In this document: positions 49,003 to 59,100 of the stretch, piece after piece | Layout of the letters: each line of letters opens with the position of its first letter | Position numbering within the stretch: position 1 is the first letter of the stretch | From: Pocillopora verrucosa | Taxonomy: Eukaryota; Cnidaria; Anthozoa; Scleractinia; Pocilloporidae | Reading direction: 5' to 3' | DNA length: 64,000 bases | Assembly: GCF_036669915.1 (NCBI RefSeq) | Contig: NC_089315.1 | Location: forward strand, 23,565,936 to 23,629,935 | Position numbers and translations under genes: made by a program | Notes under the pieces: generated by a model | What the model saw: the letters and a program-made list of their open reading frames with translations, nothing else | Databases searched by the model: none | What the model was told of the DNA's origin: nothing

Positions 49003-50904
49003 TCAAAGTTTACTAAGCAGGATCTGAAGATCTTTTCTAAAGATATCTGTAAGGAACTTCACAAAATTTGCTATCTCTTTGTCACCCGGTTTAAATTCCT
49101 TTGTCCAGATGTTGTAATTGGGTAAATTATCTTCAAGGCTGTTCATTCTAGTCACAGCTACTTCTTTGAAAAGGTCTAATGCTCTGATGAAGCCTTCATT
49201 GTCTAGCAAACGACGACAGGGGTCTAATAGTATTAACTTCTCTTTTGGGGCAACTTTTTCAACTAAGGCTTGAATGTAAATGTGACAAAAAAGTTTTTGG
49301 TGGTGGTGCAGCGCAAGTGAAAACCAATGCAGATCTTGAATTGCTTTTTTTTTTCTAATAAAAAATGGTTCATTTGCTTGCCTTGTTTTATTTCGATCTG
49401 GGAGTTCTATTCCAGCTGCTTTACTTACCACTAGTTCCAGGTCTAGCTTTAAAGTCTCGGCAAGTGTCTGCTTTGACAAATTTGTAAACGTTATTTTATG
49501 ACATGCAAGTCTTGAATCTTCTGTAACACTTTGGAGGCAATCATTGAAATTGTAATCAGTGTCATTTCTTTTTGATGTCATCCAGTGCTGCAGGATGGTT
49601 ATTGAGTTGATGGCATCAGCCTGCCCCTGTGACATCTCGTCGTAATCTCCGGGTAAAACATTATAATCTGAATAAAAGAAACTTCGCATACCCCCGTGCT
49701 TTACGCAAAGAAGAAGCTGATCTAGTATTTGAGAAACACGGTCACTCATACAGCTTCCAGACCAATATTTCTTTTCTGGGTATTGACTCCATTCATGTAA
49801 CACTAAAGTTTTAAACGCATATGAAGAAAAATAACCGTTGCTTTCCAGTGGAAGATCAATACCTAAATAGTCCTGTAATCTGGTGCTTGGCAAGCCAGCA
49901 TCCAGTTGCCTTTCGAATGGAGCAAGGCTAACGATAGTGGATATGTCACGCAACACCTTGAGTACCCTTAAACACACGGTTGGTCCTCCTTCAAGGCCAA
50001 AATGTTGGAACAGCGCCTGTTCAAGACACGACTGGGAACAACGAAGACGAAAACAATCCTCATTAGAACCCGAATTTCCCAGTTGATCTTTCAACAAATT
50101 TGATGAAGGGTAATTAGCTACCTTATAGTCACTAACAGCAAAGAAATAAGGCACTGACTCAGAAATAGTCTTCTGCATGACATCAGCTGGAATCTCTGTG
50201 CAGTGCTCTAAGTCCATGGTGGAGGAAGAAAAGTTAATCTTTACTGCTAAGCACAAATCAACCCCGATTTTTAACCCATTGTAGCGTTCTCCGCCAATCC
50301 ATTGAAGCTTCAAACTGCACGCAGGACCGTGCTTGGTTAAGTCTTCCATAACACGCAATCCATATCCCTCATACCCACTCCCCTTTTCATCGAGTATGTC
50401 ATAAAACGGTCCCTTGACGTGCATTTTCCATTGGAAACAAGAAATTATGTCTGGGACTTTCTTGTTAGTTGATAGATTTCGTAGTTTATCAAAACTCGAC
50501 TGGCTGGGAATCACAATAACTGAAGCACTGGCTAATTCTTCGTACTGAATGTCTCTCGGCTCAGAGAAATTATCGAGCTGAACGAGATAATCAAACTCAT
50601 TCGGTTTTTCGACTTTTGTGCCTTCATAGAAACTGCCACTATTGATAAGTGTTGTTTTGAAGAAGGGATTTTCCTGTTCTACTTCCAGGAGAAGATCTTT
50701 TATAAGGTTTTCAACTCCCATTTGGATGTCGATAACCTCTTGGCAGCGAGGTATCAATGCAATGTTTTTATCCAAGTCATGTAGAAACAGATCTAGTGGG
50801 GTGAGCGAAGAGATTGCCTCATCTTTATGAATGGACCCTCCTGAAAGGACTGAATCATCTTTATCCCCGTCACTTTTAGACTGGCTGAAGTCGTCGAGGT
50901 TCAT
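49003..50904 (-). CDS. cGAS-like receptor (Mab-21 family nucleotidyltransferase), intact
   Basis: A single exon of 633 codons. The nucleotidyltransferase active-site motifs are complete. The GS motif (G90-S91, in NSGSFYEGTKV) is followed 13 residues later by E103-F104-D105 in KPNEFDYLVQL; the same spacing and the same PNEFD occur in human cGAS (GS 212-213, E225, D227). A third acidic residue is probably D216 in KIGVDLCLAVK. The C-terminal half is the Mab-21 helical lobe (CLEQALFQHFG, VCLRVLKVLRD, LVLHEWSQYPEKKYW). The first 30 or so residues are acidic, low-complexity and probably disordered. Such proteins sense a ligand, often nucleic acid, and make a cyclic dinucleotide for STING; corals have many. 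Ligand and product cannot be read from the sequence. Two related copies lie immediately beyond it on the plus strand. Confidence 0.9.
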   Translation of the reverse strand: MNLDDFSQSKSDGDKDDSVLSGGSIHKDEAISSLTPLDLFLHDLDKNIALIPRCQEVIDIQMGVENLIKDLLLEVEQENPFFKTTLINSGSFYEGTKVEKPNEFDYLVQLDNFSEPRDIQYEELASASVIVIPSQSSFDKLRNLSTNKKVPDIISCFQWKMHVKGPFYDILDEKGSGYEGYGLRVMEDLTKHGPACSLKLQWIGGERYNGLKIGVDLCLAVKINFSSSTMDLEHCTEIPADVMQKTISESVPYFFAVSDYKVANYPSSNLLKDQLGNSGSNEDCFRLRCSQSCLEQALFQHFGLEGGPTVCLRVLKVLRDISTIVSLAPFERQLDAGLPSTRLQDYLGIDLPLESNGYFSSYAFKTLVLHEWSQYPEKKYWSGSCMSDRVSQILDQLLLCVKHGGMRSFFYSDYNVLPGDYDEMSQGQADAINSITILQHWMTSKRNDTDYNFNDCLQSVTEDSRLACHKITFTNLSKQTLAETLKLDLELVVSKAAGIELPDRNKTRQANEPFFIRKKKAIQDLHWFSLALHHHQKLFCHIYIQALVEKVAPKEKLILLDPCRRLLDNEGFIRALDLFKEVAVTRMNSLEDNLPNYNIWTKEFKPGDKEIANFVKFLTDIFRKDLQILLSKL

Positions 50905-51461
50905 GTTTCATTTTCTGCAAACTCTGTCGATCGAGGGCTCGTAAGTATTCCTTCACTTCCGCTTTCACAATTTGTATCCCACGATGCACCTAAACACTAA
51001 GGGACAGGCGAGTACCCAGATCTCCCACGATAAGCGGCCAAGAGCGAGAGGATGTGAAGGAAACTGAGTTAATCGACACTCTTAATCCTCACGGTATCAA
51101 CGAGCGCTTTTCATTCAACTAATTTTTTCTTGTTTTCTCGTCACCATATTCCCACCAACAGCGTAGCTCCATTTTCTGCATATATAAACCCACACACAAC
51201 CACAATTCTTTCAATCGCTCTGACGAAGGCCTAACGCTCGAAACGTCAGCTTTTAAAAATTTTTACGGGAGCCAATTTACGTTATCGACTCAGTTGATAA
51301 TACTAAATTACCCAGATTATCAAGCTGTTCGCTTCTATAGGCGGGCCCTCTTTCTAATGAGCACCGGCTCCGTTGTTAAGGAGCATCGTTCCTTTTCAAA
51401 GGAAGTCTACGAAGTAAATGTCAAAAAGGAGGTAAAGGGATTGGGAGATTAGTACAGGAAC
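50905..51461. other. Divergent intergenic region of the cGAS-like genes
   Basis: 557 bp between the start of the intact gene and the start of the truncated copy. It should contain the promoter of the intact gene. A single repeat arm with a hammerhead-like core lies at 51216-51313. No sequence encoding the missing catalytic half was found here. Confidence 0.6.
51216..51313 (+). repeat. Repeat arm with hammerhead-ribozyme-like core
   Basis: Begins CGCTCTGACGAAGGCCTAAC, continues GCTCGAAACGTCAGCTTTT and ends near ATACTAAATTACCC. It is the same repeat as both arms at 3734-3947. CTGACGA, CGAAA and the GTC triplet followed by AGC are arranged as in short hammerhead motifs of Penelope-like elements. 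Ribozyme function is inferred. Confidence 0.6.
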
Positions 51462-52568
51462 ATGCTCACGGAAGTTCAGCCAAATTTCTTTGCTGATTGG
51501 GATGCCGATTTACGACCAGAAAATTTCTGTCTACGTTGCTCGCACTCGTGCCTCGAGCAGGGATTATTTCGCCAGACATTTGGCTTCGACAGCGGTCAAG
51601 CCAAGTGTCTTAGGTTACTGAAAGTATTGCGTGACATCGTATTTCCTGATACTACCGAATTCAAAGGAAGATCAAACGATAGTGGTTTTTGGTTTTTTTT
51701 CGTCGAATCAGCGGCTGATTCTTTGAAAAACACCGGCAGATTGCTTTCTTCTTATGTCCTCAAAACGCTGGTGTTGTTTGAATGGCAGCTGTACCCTGAA
51801 AAAGAGCAGTGGTCCGGAAACAATCTAAGCCAGCGATTCCTCAACATTCTTCGTAGTCTTGTCGATCACTTGAAAGAAAGAAAAATGCGAAGCTTTTTCT
51901 ACGCAGATTACAACATTTTCCCTTCCTCAGTTACTCAAGAAATGGATTTTTTAAACGTTGCCAGTATAATCGCCATTCTCCTTGATGGTTTATCTTTCGT
52001 CGACAACATGAACGTTTATAACTTCGAAGAATGTTTGACAAAACTGAAAGAGGACTTTATTGATATAATTTATCGCAAAAAAACTCTTACCGACCTACTT
52101 TTAAGTGGCTTCTTGGACACTTTCTTCCAAGATCCTTCTATGGAAGAAGTCGTTCAGAAATCCTTAAGAAAGGAAGGTAAGGCAACAGTTTGTCAATATT
52201 CAGATGCCTTGGCACATGGACTGGAAGACAAGGGGACTGACGAGAAAACAAGTTTATGGAACATCTACGTTCAAGCTTTGCTTAATTCAATAGCTCCAAA
52301 TGAGAGTTTAATATTGACAGATGTTAATGTGAAAGATACGACGTCCCTGAGTCAAGCCGGACAACAATTTGAGGAAATAGCGCGTCGGAGAATGGAGACT
52401 AGTGCAAACGATCTTCCCAGCTACAGTCTTTGGTCCCAGGAACAATGGAGACTAGAAGGGTCAAGTTACAAGTACAAAACTGACGAACCAAGGAAGCTGT
52501 TGGAATTTCTGTTCAGTGCATTTCGAGAAGATATTGCCATATTGCTTAATGAAATGAAAGACTGGTGA
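51462..52568 (+). CDS. cGAS/Mab-21-like protein lacking the catalytic half
   Basis: An open frame of 368 codons with no stops or frameshifts. From about residue 20 (ENFCLRCSHSCLEQGLF) it aligns with residues 281 to the end of the intact neighbour at 49003-50904: LRLLKVLRDI, LVLFEWQLYPEKEQWSG, MRSFFYADYNIFP and a C-terminus ending EDIAILLNEM. All sequence equivalent to residues 1-280 is absent, including the GS and E-F-D motifs, so no nucleotidyltransferase activity is possible. No upstream exon supplying it was found within the 557 bp to the next gene. It could be a 5'-truncated pseudogene still open by recency, or a retained non-catalytic protein. The proposed ATG at 51462 is the first in frame. 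Confidence 0.7.
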   Translation: MLTEVQPNFFADWDADLRPENFCLRCSHSCLEQGLFRQTFGFDSGQAKCLRLLKVLRDIVFPDTTEFKGRSNDSGFWFFFVESAADSLKNTGRLLSSYVLKTLVLFEWQLYPEKEQWSGNNLSQRFLNILRSLVDHLKERKMRSFFYADYNIFPSSVTQEMDFLNVASIIAILLDGLSFVDNMNVYNFEECLTKLKEDFIDIIYRKKTLTDLLLSGFLDTFFQDPSMEEVVQKSLRKEGKATVCQYSDALAHGLEDKGTDEKTSLWNIYVQALLNSIAPNESLILTDVNVKDTTSLSQAGQQFEEIARRRMETSANDLPSYSLWSQEQWRLEGSSYKYKTDEPRKLLEFLFSAFREDIAILLNEMKDW

Positions 52569-53476
52569 AGAGGATTTAGGTATTTCTTAATTGTTAGGGC
52601 TGTTCTAAAACAATTTCTGATTAAAGAAAGTTCTGATTGTTATTGTCAGTTTGCTCGAAGGAAACCCAACTTGGGACTCCACAAGCATCTACTCCACTCC
52701 CCCACCACCCCCTCCATTCCACTCAGGCTCGGAAAAAATGTAAAATGTACCTTTCTTTTCATTCCCAGCGGTAAGGTATTTTACCTTAAAGTATTCCTCT
52801 TTTAAATTTACTTTCTTTCTTTTAATTTTTGCGACAAATCTCATCTGCAAGCACATAATTTTCCACAGAATAGTTACAATTCAGCAATATGGAATTATAT
52901 TTGAGATACAAGCTAAATGGCAATTTTTTTCAAGATATTTCAGCGAAGCTTATCGGTAAAAGCTGCTCACTTGGCGAATACTTATTCACCTGGTAACTTA
53001 CTTAGGTACAATCTAGTAGTAGCCACCAAAAATCCCATATTTATGATTAAACGCATAGCCGGATCATGCCATCCAGTGAAGCGTTAAGAATTTTAATAAC
53101 AGAATAATGAACCAGAAGAGTGGATCATTGAACCAGAACCGAGTATATACAAACTGACATAGGGATCTCATGTGAACTGAATTCATCTAAACTGAAGTAC
53201 AATTTCAGTAAATAAGGTGGGGATTACTTTTGGAAAATTGAAAGTGAACTTGCAAAATTGGTAGTCTTGAAGTACAATTTCAGTAAATAAGGTGGGGATT
53301 ACTTTTGGTAGTACTGAAGTACAATTTCAGTAAATAAGGTGGGGATTACTTTTGGAAAATTGAAAGTGAACTTGCAAAATTGGTAGTCTTTAATCTTTTT
53401 TTTTTCATTCAAAATCACCATAAATTACGAAGACAAATCAAACAACCATCAGGTGAACGGCAGATCGATAAGAAAA
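52569..53476. other. Spacer between cGAS-like copies 2 and 3
   Basis: AT-rich, no coding region recognised. A three-copy local repeat occupies 53194-53392, just before the decayed copy. Confidence 0.5.
53194..53392 (+). repeat. Local tandem repeat, three copies
   Basis: GAAGTACAATTTCAGTAAAT starts at 53194, 53269 and 53316. Copies 1 and 3 carry the longer tail ending AAAATTGGTAGTCTT; copy 2 is shortened. Confidence 0.85.
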
Positions 53477-55244
53477 TGAGTTGTTGTCTTCGATCGCTGG
53501 ATTTGTCCATACACGATCTTGATGAAAATAAAGGAAACGTACTAAAAGGGCCATACCACTAGGAGGTCATTGATATTAAACCAGTGTTGAAAACTTTCTT
53601 GAAGATCGGCTTCTAAAGTTAAAAAATGAGGCCTTCCTACAAGACAGCACTTATCGACAAGGGTAGTTTCTTTAAAGGAACGAAAGTTGGTAAGCCGAAC
53701 AAGTTCGATTAATATTTTGTGTAGCTTAATAATTTCTCTGAGCCAACGGATATTCAATTTATGTGAGGAATTATCTGGTTCTAAGATGGTTGTGATTTCC
53801 AGTAAGACTGTTTTTGGAAAGCGACGAGGGTTCTTTCCGAGGCCTAATTTTGATTGGAAAATCTGCGTGAAGACTCTGTTTGTCAGAGCCAATCGGGAAG
53901 TTGAAGAGATAGAGGTGAACGAAATTGAAGTCCTGTCTTCAGCATCTAAAACAAACGGACCTTCTTACAGTTTAGGGCTTAAATGGACTAGTGGAGAACA
54001 TTATGCACGATTGGTAATCAGCGTTGATTTGTCTCTTGCTGTAAAGATTCACTCTTGTTCATTAACCACTTATCCATTTGAAGCAGAAACCCCGGCTGGC
54101 CGAGTGATAACCTCCTTACTTGACAACTTACCGTATTTCATGGCTGTCCGTGGATACTCGAATTGAGCCCTCGTCATCGGATTTGTTTTAGGAATTCAAG
54201 AAATCAGCTACAAGTAACCGGCCTGTTGACAAAAATCACTTTTCTTTGCGATGTTTGCTATCATACCTTGAGCAGGCGCTATTCCTCCCGATTTGGCCCC
54301 ACAAGTGAGCCAACGGCGTGATTAATAGTGTTGAAGGCATTGCGTGACATGCTGTTTCCTGTCATAGAGGTGGAGAATTATGCATTTTGGAATGAAGCCG
54401 TCCAAAATTCTCACTGGAAATTTATTCATGATTTTGGAGTCAGTGTAATCTCTGAGGTGGCCGGTACAGTAAGAATTTGGATGAAACCAGCTAATTATGA
54501 CGAAGGTTCTTTCATTGATAAGTACACTGACAGCAAGAGGATTTCTTCATGCACGCTTCATCAACCCTTGGTGTTACTTGAATGGGAGCAACACCCCACG
54601 AATGAAGAATGGTCTGGCAGCAATATGAGCAAACGCCTCTTAAACATAATAAAACGCCTCCAACTTTCTTTAAAAAAAAAAACCAATAGTGCAACTTTTT
54701 CCTCTTCATTTATAGTGCTATGGAAAAAGGATTTCTCTGACAGGATAAACATCCTTCAATGCTTACTCTTCTCAGTTAAAGATCGCCCGGTCAATGAATT
54801 CAGATTTGATGAATGCCTTAAAGAAGATGTGATGTGGAGTTACCAAAGAGTGAAATTGTATTATTTCCTTTTAGATTCACTTGAGGCTCTTTGTGATCAG
54901 CAATTAAACGAGAGAGAAGAATCATCAAATCTTCATGGAGGTTGCATTGGAGACTTAAAACAGGAGAAAACTCTTCTCTGTAGCGACTACATTTAATCCC
55001 GCTTGCTAAGGGAAATTGCTCCAGAAGTCAATTTAATCCTCCCTGAACATAAACATGTTGGCAATGTGAAACAAAAAAAGTCATAGAAACGTTTAAGGAA
55101 ATTACCTCTTCAAGAATGAGAGACTTTGTAGACATGCTGAGTCACACCCTTTCGCTACACAAGTTTGAATCTCAGTCGGAGTTGGCAGAGTTGTTGAAAT
55201 TTCTTTTCATCACCTTAACAAATGATATAAAAGTGCTATATTAG
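53477..55244 (+). pseudogene. Decayed cGAS/Mab-21-like gene
   Basis: About 1.77 kb aligns along its full length with the intact gene, but with many stops and frameshifts. Recognisable blocks in order are LRSLDLSIHDLDE at the start, GSFFKGTKV (GS codons at 53662-53667), NNFSEPTDIQF, SYSLGLKWTSGEHYARLVIS, YLEQALF, LVLLEWEQHPTNEEWSGSN and a C-terminal NDIKVLY before a stop. The catalytic E-F-D triplet has become K-F-D (53701-53709) and is followed directly by TAA. The longest remaining open piece is 54328-54996. It is clearly non-coding as a sensor now. Confidence 0.88.
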
Positions 55245-56115
55245 GAGAAGTGTAAAACATTCCATGAAAAGATCTCAGTGATGATTATTAGCCACATTGA
55301 TGTAAACTAGAAGAATATATCCAGGTTGTATGCTCTTGAGTAAACTGATATTAGGTTCATTTTTTTGTCGCCTCAAAGGCACCATTTCGACGTATCTTTG
55401 ACGCCTTTTTTTAATCTATTAACATTCTTAGCCACCTCTCATACAATAGTTTCAGTGACCAATTCTTTAAAGTTAAAATGCACCCGAAACTGTTCTTGCC
55501 TGCTAGGAACTGATAAATCTTATCCTTTTCTGTCTTGTATAATTTTGAGTTGGATCTTTCCTTATTTCATTTGTTAACCGTCTGGCGAGGTTTCTTTTTT
55601 TGGGTAGTTCATAAAGGGTGAAAAAAAATTAGAAGGGGTCTGGAACAGGAGCCCATGGGCTCCTGTCTGGAACTAGAACGCTTAGTAGAGACTGGAAATA
55701 ACAAAATCTGACTTAAAACCGATGGGAATGGAGGGCGAGTGAACCACTTAATTTCCTCTCCGATGTTGTTCTCTCTTTTTGATTGGCCTTGAAAATGAAA
55801 TCAGAAGAAAACATAAGGTAGAAACTTAAAAACTGGTTTCGCCACAATCCTACACTTATGTTTCGCGGGTCGTTCACCGGATCGCCGCTTGTCATTGACG
55901 CCCGCAAGCACAACTGGCCAGCTACTTTCCGTTGAAGCACTTCGCTGTTACATTATGGCGGTTCCAGCGGATAGCGAATTCCCACTCGGAAACGATCTTC
56001 CACATAATCGTCGGCGTAAATATTCTTAGAGATTCCTGAGAGCTTTACTTTTAGTTTTGGAAATGGAAGAAGAACATATGGGTAATGAAGAAATGCTTTC
56101 TTGATTTTATTTGCG
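55245..56115. other. Upstream region of RGP1
   Basis: No gene was recognised. ATGGCGGTT at 55955 opens a 24-codon upstream frame that stops at 56029, 86 bp before the RGP1 start; it lies in the probable promoter or 5' UTR. The rest is AT-rich spacer. Confidence 0.5.
55955..56029 (+). other. Possible upstream ORF in the RGP1 leader
   Basis: ATG at 55955 encodes MAVPADSEFPLGNDLPHNRR plus four residues and a TAG stop. If the transcript begins upstream, it could lower translation of RGP1. Alternatively the ATGGCGG is only a YY1-type site. No direct evidence of transcription. Confidence 0.3.
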
Positions 56116-59100
56116 ATGATCGAGGTGAAAGTGCGCCTACTCCGTGGTTCTGTCTTCTTCGCTGGCGAATGTATCGAGTGTGAAATTATTTTTACAAACG
56201 TCGCAGATGGCAAGAAAGAGACCTGCAGTCATCCATGTAATCACGTTAATAACGATTTTTCAAATGGGAGCAATGAAACGGACAGAATTGCTTGGGCGAG
56301 CGCTCAAATACATTGCCAGTGTACGGTAAACGAATCGCGGGTTGTTCTTCCAACTACGAATTCAAGAATGGATCGAACTCTAAACCAAATTTCTTCGGAT
56401 GCAAATGCATCTTGTACAAGCTTCGTTCCCTCAAGAGGTTAGAGCACAAACGCTTCTTTGGTGCATGTATGATTTATGGTTGGATTTTGCTGGTATACTA
56501 TTATCGATCGGAAAATGGTGAATTATTGATCGTGATGTCGTGTTTTGTTTTTTAAATGTCTGTCGCAGGAGAACAAGGTCGCTGTTTATTGTCTACGCAA
56601 CCGAAGATATTGTTTTGTGATCTGGAGCTTGCTCCTGGAGAATCTAGAAATTGTAAGTTTACTTTTACGTGTGAAGTGAAGTAGTTTCGGGATTGCGTGA
56701 ATGATAATTTGAAAAGTAAGCAAGTTGTATTGCAAATGTGTTGGTAATATCCATTTCTTAAACTCCTGAGCGATTCCTAACCCACGATTCGTTCGAATTT
56801 CTTGGTATTGCTTTGTTCCTTGTACGTTCTGGCGGACCTTTTTGTTTTGTAAAACAAAGGAAAAGCTTATCTTAATTCATTACTTGAAAGTGCTTGTTTA
56901 CGGTATCGTTCGTTCATCCATGAATTGGTTCCCTATCGAAAGTAATTATATAAAAGGTATCTACCTTCTGCACATAATTAGATCGTAGTTGTTCTCTCTT
57001 TTAAGGCTACTGCGTTTGAATTTTGGGATCAATCGAAGTTAAAATTTGTTTACAGTTGTCCGCTGAGACTGCATATTTACAGTCAAGAATTCTTACAGAT
57101 TGACTTTTATCTGAGTATTATTCTCCGACTTTCAATCATCTTTTCGTGAAACAAGATCACTGACTGTGTGTGGGACTCTAGTACTGTAATGAAATCATAT
57201 TATGCCCCGAAGGTTTATGATACTAATAAACTAATTTAGCTAATACTGATACTGGTATGACTGCAATGTATTATTGTCTCGGAATGTAGAGTAAGCTAAG
57301 TCTGCTTTATCTGTCATTTCAATGATTCCTGAGTAAAGAGAGTTAAATTTTAGTCCAACATACCAGTATTCACTTGATGACAGACTTTTCAGTTGTTGTT
57401 ACTTTATTAGTTGATAGCTTTCTTGGCTTCTATAAAAATACAAAAGTCAGATTGCAAATAAGAGAAAGGGAAATTCCAGTCAGCAGGGTTTTTTTTTTTT
57501 GTAATTGAGTTTGAGTAAGCTAATGGTTAATAGTAAAGTTTCCTAACAGGCCCAAAACATGAAATGATTAACAGCATTGCATTACATATTTTGCATGATG
57601 CATTTTGAATTCCAAGGTCATGCTATTTGAAGGGGTAGTGCCTTTTTTTTTTTTTTTTCTTCATTTTGATCACGAAACCTTAATATTATATCACTGAATA
57701 CATGATATCTTGACTGTTTCAGATTTTTATAGTGACACAATTCCGTTTGATGGAGTGCCCTCATATAAAGGACATACAGTGAAATATTCTTACAAGATCA
57801 CTGTTGGCACCAGTAGAGTTCAAGGACATTCCAAACTTTTAAAATTGCCTGTTAGAATATTGTCTTTACAAGGTGAGTGTGTGATGAATATAGGCAATCC
57901 TCTATAATGGCAAACTGATGTAGAGATCTCTTGTTGTAAAATAAAGAGAGGAAAGATTTTGCCAAAACTTTATTTTTATTTCTTTCTGATCATATTTTTC
58001 TGCTAAATAACTGAACGTAACCTGCTTTTCCTATGCTCTCGATACATGAGTTAAAATACAAGTTTTCAATATTTCCACAATTGACCTCAAATTTACAATT
58101 TTCACACAAGATGAAAGCACAAGTTTGGTTTGCTAATATTGTAGAGCGCTGCATTGCCATATGGGAGGTCAAGGTTTCAAGCCCCAGATCCAACCAACAT
58201 TTAGGGTTTTAAAACAGTTGAGGAGATGGTACTGCCTGCCATATAACATGGGCAAATGGTTAAACATTCTAGCAGGGAGTGAAATTGTGCCTAATACAGG
58301 CGCCAATGCGACTACATTTTTTACTTTGGCAACCAAATCCTGAAAATTAGTCGGCAAATTGGTGACTAGAATGTTTCATCATAACCTTACCTAGAGATAT
58401 AGGGAATTAAAAAGATTTGCAAAGATAAATCCGCAGCAAACTTCCTCGTTAAGTTTGTTTCCAAAACGTAGCACATGCATGTCAATCAATAACTAGACGT
58501 CATCTTGGATTTAGATGAGCTTGAACAGTGCATATCATCCATCCTAGTGTCCACTTTGTAGCACTTTAAAGATCTTTTCCCTGACTTAATTTCTAGATCA
58601 ATGACAGCGTAAAAAAAAAGGGTTTGTTTGTCTTTGAAAATGGTGACCAATTTTGTTTGAATTGGCTACCACTTTGAAGAATTTAGGAGCCAAGTGGCTT
58701 TCAGAAAAAAAAAAATTTCACACCTTGTCTAGTCTTCTTGGATAAGGACAATAAACCGCAGGTCATGTCTCTTGCATCTTCTCGGAATCATACTTAGCAA
58801 GGGATGTTAAAGAACCTACAAACTTCTCCTAAAGAGTAGAGAACTTAGCTCCTTAATTTTTTAAATATATTCCTCTAATTTCTTTTTTAACAGGACTTGG
58901 TAGGATTGAACAATTTTTAAGCAAGCAAGAAAATTCTCATAATCCATTTTTAGATGATTCGAATCCAGAAACATCTCTATTAGATTTAGCAGTGGACATT
59001 TTAACTACAGTCACCTCTAAAAGAAATTCACGTAAGTACAGAACTACTGTTTATACATGATTGAAATATGAATAAGACACGTGACAATTAATCTCTGATC

